NCBI GenBank assembly: GCA_013146195.2
Contig: CM028382.1
Coordinates: forward strand, 6,642,767 to 6,706,766
DNA: 64,000 bases
Source: Codonopsis lanceolata
Lineage: Eukaryota; Streptophyta; Magnoliopsida; Asterales; Campanulaceae
Direction: 5' to 3'
The notes below the pieces were generated by a model. It did no database searches. It had not been told where the DNA came from and saw nothing but the letters and a program-made list of their open reading frames with translations. Both the position numbers and the translations under genes were made by a program. Positions 46,274 through 57,100 of the stretch are shown here, in pieces; positions within the stretch are counted from its first letter, which is position 1, and every line of letters starts with the position of its first letter.

Positions 46274-46719
46274 AATCTTGTTTTATTTAGTTAAACATTC
46301 TCCTGATATTATATTGCAATCTAGTTAGTCGGAAAAGCCTAGTTAACTCTTATTCATCTACCTCAAGAGTTTCTTAGGCGTTCTTTCGTTTTGTTATTGT
46401 AAGCTGTTAATCCATGCACAACAATTATATAACGTGAAAACGAAAGAGAACTGCGAGGTAGAGGGAGAGAGGAGATGTTACTAACTCATCGTATTCTCTC
46501 TGTCTCTGTTTATCAAACTAAACAGGTTAGAACATATATATTAACCTGAAAGGATTCCAATCCTAAACCCGATTGATTCTAATCGTAACCCGAACGATTC
46601 CAATTTCCGTTAAATAAACTATCACAATATCTGATATTGACAGTCCATTATTATTCCTATCTTCAAATCCAGAACCTCCATTTACTATTTTTACCCTACA
46701 CTATATTTTCCCATGTGAC

Positions 46720-47390
46720 CAATAATTTTTTGATAAATAAAGTTTATTAAATATAAAAAGCGTCAAAACAGGAGACACATCCTTGTACGTGGGACATATA
46801 CAAGACAAACAATTATAAACCGACAAAATTGTCCGTAATATTAACAAAAATTCCCCCTCGGATGGATCCATCTTTAAACACCACAGCCCAATTGACTGCA
46901 AAACATTCTTCTTGAGACAATCTAGATCTGGTTCTATATTGTCAAAAACCCTCCTGTTCCTCTCTAGCCAAATATTCCACCAAATCGCTAGAGGAGCTGT
47001 AACCCAACACTTATTTTTCCTTCTGCGACCAACCTTGCAAAAGTTGAATTACCGATCGAGGCATGACCCACGAGATTCCAGCCAATCTGAAAACAATATG
47101 CCAAAGATCCCTCACTACCGGACCATGAAGAAGAAGGTGATTAACAGTCTCTTCCTTTCGTTTACACAAATAGCACCTATTAACGACTATCTTCCCGCGA
47201 GCTCTCAAGTTATCCCCTGTCAAAATGGCCTCCCTCGCAGCTTCCTAGGCGAAGAAAGCCACTTTCCATGGAGCCTTCGTTCCCCAAATCTCCTTCAAAG
47301 GAAAGTTAGAACTAACCCCTTCCATATAAGCAGGAGTAATAGGATCTCACGGAAAAACTTCCAATATATAGTCTAGTACAGGTATTCCTT
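46720..47390 (-). mobile_element. LINE 3'-end fragment, zinc-binding RT-associated domain
   Basis: On the minus strand, 47223-47011 encodes part of the zf-RVT domain that follows the reverse transcriptase in plant L1-type LINEs (NRCYLCKRKEETVNHLLLHG). The frame is broken downstream. The 3' end near 46730 reads toward a ttatcaaaaaa tail. It is a 5'-truncated, dead insertion in CHLD intron 2. The plus-strand open frame over it is only the mirror of this sequence. The right copy is at 57355-58020. Confidence 0.8.
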
Positions 47391-47489
47391 GAGTGAGTTC
47401 ATCAAAATCTTATCAAACCTGAACTATAATTTGTTAAATCTAATCCTACTTGGGATGCATAAATACTAGCACAAGTAGTACAATATATT

Positions 47490-47545
47490 TATGTTCTTCC
47501 AATCCCCATGCCAAGGGGCCAAACTTACCTATCAAAAAAAATAAA
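47490..47545 (+). mobile_element. Truncated SINE
   Basis: ttccaatccccatgccaagg followed by cttacctatcaaaaaaaa matches the 3' half of the SINE at 46172-46273. The 5' half is missing. The right copy is near 58133. Confidence 0.6.
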
Positions 47546-48412
47546 ATAAAACTTCATGTTCTTAATCACATTTTAGCCCTTGTGCATCAGTTGGACCTAG
47601 AAAAGAATAAGTTGAAAAAACAACTACAGATAAAAATGGTCAATCCTTTTTAGAATTCGTTTTTTATCCTTTTTTTTGGTTTTTTTTGTAATTGGCTCCG
47701 TATATGTCCAATTCATGAATCAGCTCTCATTTGTTACCTCCCTAGCGAATCAGGTGATCTAGGTTTTGCCCTCACCATAAGTGCCATCTGGTTGTACTGG
47801 TTCGGAGACGTTTACATGTGAAGTTCCTTCATTGTCGCAATGTGAAATCATAAAAACTACTGGCAAAGTCACTTGGATGTTTTTATTGCCCTTTTAGTTT
47901 GTTGAGTTTCTTTAATTGGAGATTATTACCTGTGCAATAGTTTTTGTGGTAGTGGTCTCCATGAGGGTTACTGTGGCTTCAGTTGGCTGGTAAGTAGCCA
48001 GTAATTTTACATCTTCATGCCAAGGAGGCATTATAAATGGTTGCTTACATGATAAACTGCAGACATTAACCAACTTTATAGGGCTCTAGAGTTTGGCATT
48101 CTGAAATAAAAGAGAAGTGAAGCATGATTGATATTATAGGACTGGGTTCTCGAAATTTTCTTTACAGACCGTGCGGTGAGTCATTTACTGTAATCATGTA
48201 ATGTCATTCTAAGAATTTTAGATTTAGAACATATTGTCATTGCTGAATACGTACCTCATTTTTTACTATGCTGAAAGTTATACTTCCGCATAAGTGTATA
48301 TAGAACACTATATTCCCTTTTTCTTTGGATCCCATCAGCTTAGGCAGAATTCTGATATGTATCTTGCTTTAGGAGCTCCAATCTTTGATCCACCCTTGAG
48401 TTATGATATTTC

Positions 48413-48512
48413 NNNNNNNNNNNNNNNNNNNNNNNNNNNNNNNNNNNNNNNNNNNNNNNNNNNNNNNNNNNNNNNNNNNNNNNNNNNNNNNNNNNNNNNN
48501 NNNNNNNNNNNN
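48413..48512. other. Assembly gap, exactly 100 N
   Basis: A run of exactly 100 unknown bases, the conventional length for a scaffold join of unknown size. It separates the broken end of the left CHLD copy from the interior of a copia element, so the two sides were joined by scaffolding and not by reads. Confidence 0.98.
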
Positions 48513-51500
48513 TTTGGGAGTTCCAATGATATTCAGATCATCTACATAGACAGCAACAATTGCAAATCCAACTGTCGATTTCTTGATAAAGACACACGGA
48601 CATAATTGATCACTCACATATCCATCTTTTAACAAATGCTCACTTAAGCAATTATACCACATATGTCTATATTGCTTTAATCCGTACAGTGATCGTTGTA
48701 GTTTAATTGCACATAATTCTTTGGGCTTTGAGCTCAGTGCTTCAGACACCTTATATCATCTATGATTCTCTATATATATATCAGTATCCAATGATCCATA
48801 TAAATAGGCTGTTATAACATCCATGAGATGCATCTCTAGGTTTCGCGAAACCGATAAGCTGATTAGATATCTAAACGTAATAACATCCATAACAGGAGAA
48901 TATGTTTCTTCATAATCGATCCTAGGCCTTTGGGAAAAACCTTGTGCAACAAGGCGAGCTTTGTATCTCATAATCTCATTTTTCTCATTTCGCTTTCGAA
49001 GAAAAAAACCCATTTGTACCCAAATGTGTTTGGCTCATGTGTGACAACGATAGACTCAAATACCTTTCGCTTTTTTAAACGAATCGAATTCAAATTTTCA
49101 TGGCATCTTTCCATTTTACCTGGGCCATGTCTTTTTTTGACATTCGATATCGATGTTGGTTCGGATCATCATTCCCGCCATTAATTTCTGTGATATCAAG
49201 AGAATATATCATCGATATTCTCCATTTCATCTCGGTTCCATATTTTCCATTAAACATGTAATTAATGGAAATCTCATGGTTTTCATTGCCTGCAGGGCTC
49301 TTTGGACTTGTATGATCATGTGATTCTTTTGGAACACGTTCACTCGTTTGGAGTTTTTCAATCATCTTCTTTCTCGAGGATTTTTATCCTCAACCAACGT
49401 ATCGCCCACGCCAGCGTGTCTTAGATTCATTTGTCATATTCTCATTTGTAGCCCTTTTGAATTTCAACCCGAGCAGAGCATTAACAAGTAGCTATATGTG
49501 ACCTTGTCACTCTCTTTTATATCTATAAATGCATCCGGCAATTGATTTGTTATATTCTCGTAGTGTATGATCTTTCTGACTTCCGCCTCACGCTTTTGTG
49601 GGAGGGTCAAGGTGCACAATGATGATGTGCACCATTTGATATCTCTTCCCATTTGTTTCCTCTTCACCTAAAGGTGGAAACTTGTCTTCATTAAAATGAC
49701 ACCGCAAAACGTACCGTAAAGATGTCACTTGCCTTGGTTCAAGATACTTGATTATCGAAAATCTTCATACCCAACGTATATTCCCCTCTTCGTTGTGGTC
49801 CCATCTTTGCGGCGTTGTGGTGGAGCAATGGGTACATATACCGCACAACCAAAATTCTTAGATGCATTTGGTTCTCAACCGAATGCTAGCTTGAATGGGG
49901 AGTATTTATGATATGCACTTGGTCTAATGAATTAAGCAGGCCGACGTAAAAATGTGACCCCATACCAAATAGGAGCTTTGTTCTCATTATCAATGGTCTC
50001 GCGATGAGTTGAATACGCTTGATAAACGATTCAACCAAACCGCTTTTGTGTATGAACATGCGCTCATCGATGTTCAACATCAATTCCTATTGCCATACAA
50101 TAATCATTGAATGCTTGAGATGTATTCACCAAAGATTATCAAGTCTAACCTTCTTAATCATGTAATATGGAATTGTGCTCTCAATTTGATTATTTGTGCA
50201 AGGAATTTGGCAAATGTCGTATTGGTAGTTGATAATAGGCATACGCGGTGACCATTTGCTGAAGCATCGACATACCATGAAGTATTGGAATGGTCCACTT
50301 TGTGGATGGATAGGTCTACATATATCACCCTCGATCCGCTCCAAAAAGGTTGGTGATTCATTTCCAACTTTGGTTGATGATGGTCTAACTATCAATCCTC
50401 TTGAGAACAAGCATCACAAGAGAGTTCATTGGGTTGAAAAATCTTCCGTTTTTCAATGGATGTTCACTAGAATTGCAATAATTCTCCGCATTATTAAGTC
50501 GATGTCCCAACCGCTCATGCCGACTTTAAATGTTTCCATAAACTCTGGGTTACGGTAATATATGATTCAAATACTCTTATATTTGTATAATACAATCCAT
50601 TGATAGGGCATACAACTTTTTCCAATACACACTTACTTCCTGGAAGCCAAGTAATGTAAAAATATTCACTATTCTCTTTGTTCGTGGTTTCAATATGATA
50701 TCCATTCGATTTAATGTCTTTGAAACTTAACAAGTTTCTTTGAGATTTAAGAGAGAATAGTGATTATTTACTATGATTTTTTCATGCATCGAAAAATTGT
50801 TTTCCGCATCCCTTAATTATTTTTGCACTACCGTATATATGATGTTTGCCTCGGTCAATCTTCGATAAGAAAAAATATTTCTTATCCTTAAGTATAGTAT
50901 GTGTAGTAGCGCTGTCCGCAAGACATAAATCATCTTCTTGGATATTGGATTCAGACATGATTATAATCTATTTTAATATAAGATAGAGAAAAAGAATAAG
51001 ACAAGTAAACATTATAAGGATATTAAACACGAAAAATATATAAATAGATAATATCATACATTATTTTAGTGTTGTGCCTAAACATAAATGTTTGACACAT
51101 ATTTTAGACCATAGCTTCATTCCTATTTCGACCATAGCTTCATTCCCATTGAGGACCATTACACATAGTACTAAAATGCAAGCAAATAGTTTATTGTTCA
51201 CACAAACGAGAAATATCTATGAAGATTTATTTTCTTGGCAGTTGAGTCCATCAGTCATATCAACATCCACATTGGCAACATCATCAAGGTCAAAGATAGG
51301 ATCTTCGTAATCACTTATCATGAAATTTGTCTCGATGTTATTCTCGCTTCCGTGATTTCGATAAAGCTCACCAGAGCTGTCTGGTCAGATGGCACGTGAC
51401 GTGACCAATGACCTTCATACCACATTGGTAACAAATGTTTTCATCATTCTCTTTATGAGTACCTTTATGGTTCTTACCACGTTTTCCTCCTTATCAATCT

Positions 51501-53379
51501 GGGTCCGAAACCTCCGAAACCTCTTCCCCTTCTCGACCACGCCCCTCAACCACGCCACGCCCACGACCTCGCCACGATTATAGCCTCTGGCCACGCCCCG
51601 AAATGGACCCATGGTTATGCCCATGGTCATGATTAGTCGATGCCGTTTACGGGTACCTGGCGAGCCAGGACGAAGTCTCGTGATTTTTCATTGGCAACTC
51701 GTTATTTTGTTCGGCCAAAAGAAGACATGCAATCAATTCAAAATATCTTGTGAATCCTCTTTCACGATATTGTTGTTGTAGGATCACATTTGAGGCATGA
51801 AATGTGGTGAATGTTTTTTCCAGTATATCATATTCATCGATATTTTCACCACATAATTTCAGCTTCGAACTGATGCGAAACATGGCTGAATTATATTCGC
51901 TAACAGATTAAAAATCCTGAAAACGGAGTGTTAGTCAATCATAACGAGCCTTTGGGAGAATCACCGCTTCGATGATCATATCGCTCCTTTAGTGATTTCC
52001 AAAGATCTCGGATCTTTGATAGCGAGGTATTCCGATTTTTAGATCCGCGTGGAGATGGTGGCGGCGAAGATCATAACATTTGCCTTGTCTTGGGTCGATG
52101 TTTCTTTTGATTCGCTTATTGCATCAACCGAGACCTTTAGCATCTAGGTAGATCTCAGCCTAGCATCCATGACAGATAGTTTTTTCAGTAATGTCTAGCG
52201 CTTCAAATTCAAGTTTGACGAGATTTGACATTTTGATGGACTAAAAAGAAGAAACATATATATTAATAAAATGATGACATGAAAATTTTATTCATACGAT
52301 AATCAATCAGTACATGTTAAAATGTATGTTGAAAGTTTATCAGAATCGCTAACAGTGACATACATGATACAAAGATAGATAATAAAAATCTCAAAATTGT
52401 TTGGAGGGAATTCAACAACAAAAACCAATGCGTGCACGCAATAACAAGTATGATAATCATTATCAACATTGGAGAGGGAACATTTTGTAGAAGATGATAT
52501 GATATTAAGAGTTTGTTAGAGATAGTAAAATGTGAGTAATCTATTAAGATGTCATGTATATATGGAGAAAAAAATGACCGTTTATGACCGCTAACTAGCC
52601 GTTTATTACCGTTGGAGGAGAGAGATAAAAATCAACAACTAGCCGTTATATGATATGGGTAAAAATGTAAAAATTCTGATTTAATAGAATTGCATTTATA
52701 TTATGAATAAATATAAAACTTATTAGGAGCAATAAATAAAATAACTCCGCATTGAATATTTTTCACCAACTTTATACAACCTATTATATAACATACATAT
52801 ATATTCACGCCACGCTACTCCTAAGTTCTCAGGTGTTTGTAAGTCAAGAATAAATATATATGTATATAAAGTTATTCATATATATAGAATTGAAATATAT
52901 GTATATATATAAATATTCAGTTTATAGCTTGAGGCTATTTCCGCACAAAAATCAACGAACATATATATTATGCGTTAAATAATAAATTATTATTTCGTCA
53001 TCTCATCATATATTATCGACGGTGGCTCAGCCAACCTTTTCTTAATAATGGTGATATACGATATATATTGAAGTAAAACAGAGACATAAAATAAAGAATA
53101 TATCGGTAGAAAATTTTACCGATTGAGATTGTTAATAGTAGAACAATTGTGCTGACAATGTGTTATAAAATAACCACAAAGTAGAACAAAGAGTGTATGA
53201 GAGAAAGAGAGAGAGAGTATTATTCAGAGTGAATTAGTCTGTCCGATAACATCAGACTGCTCGGTATTTATAACCGAGCAGCACACTTACAATTTGCCAA
53301 ACATTGAATGTTTGACATACAAAGTCTTACACCTATTCACCATATGCTACTGTTCATTCATGACTTTTGTTTCATAACA
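48513..53379 (-). mobile_element. Ty1/copia retrotransposon, 5' LTR to mid-reverse transcriptase, truncated by the gap
   Basis: The element reads on the minus strand. Its 5' LTR is at 53161-53379. The gag ATG is at 52231 and gag similarity continues to about 51300 (FRISSKLKLCGENI, STFHASN-like and QQQYRERGF). Integrase is around 50410-49890 (ESFIKRIQLIARPLIMRTKL). Reverse transcriptase runs from about 49013 to the gap (RYKARLVAQGFSQRP, AIVAVYVDDLNIIGTPK with the YVDD active site). The frame is broken many times. RNase H and the 3' LTR are not present because the N gap cuts the RT. Several breaks carry the same CAG/CTG-related pattern as the captured gene copy, so not all need be real mutations. 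Confidence 0.9.
53161..53379 (-). repeat. 5' LTR of the copia element, 219 bp
   Basis: It starts TGTTAT and ends ATAACA on both strands. Internally, read on the minus strand, it has a TATA-like ggttataaatacc (about 53260) and CT-rich leader sequence. The adjacent internal sequence (cattgtcagcac) resembles the primer site of some plant copia families. The base following the LTR on the right begins ttaac, a candidate 5-bp target duplication that also occurs at the matching place in the left CHLD block (42603). Confidence 0.75.
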
Positions 53380-54120
53380 TTAACAATATATATCTTCAAA
53401 GTAGAAAAATATTTATAGGAGAAAAAAAATATCTTCAAAGTAGCTGTTTACGTGCGATGGTTATAATTTTAAAAAAATGAAAGAAAATGAAAGCAAATAG
53501 GAAAGTAGGAAACATTCATTTTGGAAAAAGGAAGACTCTCTTCACGTGCAATGCTGTGCAAAGTGTAAATAGTTTTTCCATCAATTGGTTGGTATGCACC
53601 AACCGGATGAAACTTATACAATTTTACTTTTTTTGCTTTATCAGTTATCAAACTTTTACAAAAACTTTTTTAAGTTTTCAAAAAGCTTTTGAACCTTCCA
53701 GTACAGATGTCATCTTATATATATTTTTTATAAGACAAATCTTATTTATCTGATCCATCATGTGTTAATGAGTTAAATTATAAGAGAGTGGGGTTCGATC
53801 GTATTACAAGAGACTTCCTCCTTGACTAAATATCCCCGTAATATTGTTTTGAGCGATTCCATTTAAATATGTGTATAAATCTCAAAGAGGAATACTTTAA
53901 GAAAGAGAAAAAAAAAAAGGTAACGAAGTTAAGTAAAACCAGAAATTTGAAAGACCCGCGGGGTGGGGGCTGAGTTGAAGTGTCATGTACTCAACTCGGC
54001 GGTATGAACAGATAAGCAGATAACAGTTACTAACAGATAAGAAGAACACAGTACAGACTTTCTATCTCTCTCTCTCTCCCCCGTCCCCCTAAAAAGTGTT
54101 CAATTAAGACACAGTCTTCC

Positions 54121-57100
54121 ATGGCGCTCGTGCGTTCAGCTCCTCCGTCGCGTTCGCCATTCTCCAATCTCCAATCTTCAATCTTTCCCTCCTTCAAACT
54201 AACGCCCCCACTTCCACACAACACTTGCTCAAAATCAAAACGCCACTCCTCCTACAACCGTCTACGAATTACTGCAACCGCCACCCTCGAATCCGGCAAT
54301 GGCGCCGTCACCGTCGGCTACGACAAGTCCCAGGCCTCTTCTTATGGCCGACAGTACTTCCCCTTAGCTGCCGTCGTCGGGCAGGTCCTCCCATCTCTCT
54401 CTCTCTCTATACATTTTGTTTATCTCTACTCCCTCCATCCCAATTAAAGAAGTACACTTCATTTTTTTGTCAATTTGATCAATTTTTTTTGTCAATTAAA
54501 GAGCTAGCCTGGAGATGGGAAGTTAATTCAATCCTCGCGAACTTCCTTATATTCACATTGAACCTGGATAGCGATGTTGCTTCAGATAACAGCGTTGCTT
54601 CTCAATGACTGGTTCACCGTCCTGGTCTACATTTCTGAAAAGAAGCTGATTTACACCTTGGCATTTCAATGGATGTTTGCCTCACGGTAGTACTAGATTG
54701 TGGCTTCTTGGATATCTGAATCTTATATTGGTTAGATGAGGGATTGGTTGCATGCTTGTATGTGTCTACTCGCCCCCCTTAAGCTTCACTCTACCCATGG
54801 ACTTTGGGGTAATCTTGTGGTGGGCTTGTTGGTCTCAACTCCCAAGTACACTTTGGCTAGTGGATGTGTGCGGGTCGTGGATTGGACCTTCAGGTTCAAG
54901 TCATGACAAAGTGTGTTATGGAGGATTTGGCTGAAAATATAAGAAACACCTGTTGTGGAGGATCATGTGAGGTGCATTCAAACTACCTTTTAAGCCTATA
55001 AAACCACCTCTAGGGTCCTATGTTGCTCAGGGAGTATTCTGCATTTTGAAACTTGACAAGAATGCTAGAATTATAATTGGGGGAATATGGGGAGATTATG
55101 ATATGCAGTCCCACATCAATTAGATGATGTGGGATTGGGTATGCTTATACATATCCACCTATTACTAGCCAACACCAACCTATGCATGTACCATTGGGTG
55201 AGCATGTACCGTGCCTAGTGACCCAAGTGCTCTTTGGGCTAGTGGATAGGTGCATGATTGTGTAGTAGGCCTTGAGGCTTCAAGTTGACAAAATGTTATC
55301 GAAGTGGTTCTTGGTCAAATATTTGGGAGCTAGGTACTGTAGTCTCCAGGTGCTGAAATCTAATAGAAGGGTGACGATATCCACTGAAAATGGAATTGAT
55401 TGATTAAACCCCTTTTAGACTTTTCACTACAACCCACTTAAGGAGGTTGCCTCCTCTCTTAAGGGAATCTGATCTTTCTCAAAAAGACATGGCCATGTTG
55501 TTTCTCTTAGACTTGGTTAAGTAGAATGACTCCATGTCATCTTGTAAGTAAGGCAGTATGGCTCCATGTGCTCTTTCAGTATAAGATCATCTAGCAAGAA
55601 ACATTCTATAATGCCGTCTACTGTGGGTCGAACAAAAGCTATATGGTAAGGAGTGAATAACAATGATGGCATAACAAGAAGATTATTTAAACAATGTTAA
55701 CAGTTGAATAACCACAAGACATAATACGTGTTCATAGCATAGATGGTAGATGAAGCCAATAACATACAATTACCAGGAATTGTATATATAACAAGAAGAA
55801 AATAAAACAAATTAGAACCAATATCAAATCGAGACACCTAATTAAAGATTTTCCATAGAGAAATTATTGTCCCTTACTTATGCAACTCTACTTCAGATAT
55901 AAACTTCTCCCAGAATAAAACGATCTAAAACACGAGCTCAGACATGCTCGCAACTCGAGTTCAACTTTGACTGCTATTTGACTTTGCTAGTTCTCGATCC
56001 AAGCATGGATTATGTATAGATGATAGATGAAGCCAATAACATACAGTTATCAAGCAGGAAATGTATAAAGAAAAACACAAAATCAGAAGAGAGATTAGGA
56101 CATTTACCATATCAAGTCGACATTACAAGTGATATCTTATGCTGTGGTTTGGCGGTCGGTGACAAACTATCCATCAGTTTAGGTTTTCTGAGAAACAACT
56201 CATCCACAGGATGCTATCAAAACTGCTCTTTTGCTTGGGGCTATTGACCGTGAGATAGGAGGGATTGCAATCTCTGGCAAAAGAGGAACGGCTAAAACCG
56301 TTATGGCTCGTGGACTACATGCAATTCTGCCACCTATTGATGTAGTTGTTGGTTCAATGTCAAATGCTGATCCTGGCTGCCCAGAAGAGTAAGGTTACTG
56401 AATTTCGATAGTTTCTGTTATATAATCTGGATTACGTAGAAAATACATTATTATATGACGTTTTGATGCATAGAAAACCTGTTATGCTGACTTTGTTGTG
56501 CACTCGAGACCAATTTTATGCTATTTTTCTTCAAGTTCCGTTTCCTTCTATTAATTGTTATTTATTTTTATATTGCTCTAATCCTCTGTATTTTCATATA
56601 TTCACACATTTTTACTCCACATTTCATTAGTTCCCTTCATGCTTCTTTTAACGTTTCTTCTAAGCAGCTCTATTCTCCCTGTTAAACTCCATCACTTGGT
56701 TCTAGGGATTATGGCCTCTTTTATATGCTCTTTGTTTGAGAATATTAGATCTATCATCATAATCTTGTTTTATTTAGTTGAACCCAAGGGGTGGGAGAGA
56801 TGGCAAGGGCACTCAGGCAAAGACCTTGAGGTCCTTGGTTCCAATCCCCATACCAACAAGGGGTCACACTTACCTATCAAAAAAAAAAATCTTGTTTTAT
56901 TTAGTTAAACATTCTCCTGATATTATATTGCAATCTAGTTAGTCGACCTGTATGTCTACATCGGAAAAGCCTAGTTAACTCTTATTCATCTACCTCAAGA
57001 GTTTCTTAGGCGTTCTTTCGTTTTGTTATTGTAAGCTGTTAATCCATGCACAACAATTATATAACGTGAAAACGAAAGAGAACTGCGAGGTAGAGGGACA

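Larger units (their letters stand above)
42603..48412. repeat. Left copy of a ~5.7-kb direct duplication (CHLD 5' region)
   Basis: This block aligns with 53380-59054 along its full length at high identity (scattered single-base changes and small indels). It begins at ttaacaatatatatcttc and breaks exactly at the N gap. It contains CHLD exons 1 and 2 and the same intronic SINE, LINE and TRIM-like insertions as the right copy. Confidence 0.92.

Noticed and set aside
46912..47376. Plus-strand open frame of 154 codons (and its 182-codon equivalent at 57464)
   Set aside because: It is the antisense of a LINE zf-RVT fragment readable on the minus strand and has no recognisable protein of its own.
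48294..48749. Open frames crossing the N gap on both strands
   Set aside because: They run through 100 unknown bases; only the copia RT part to the right of the gap is supported.
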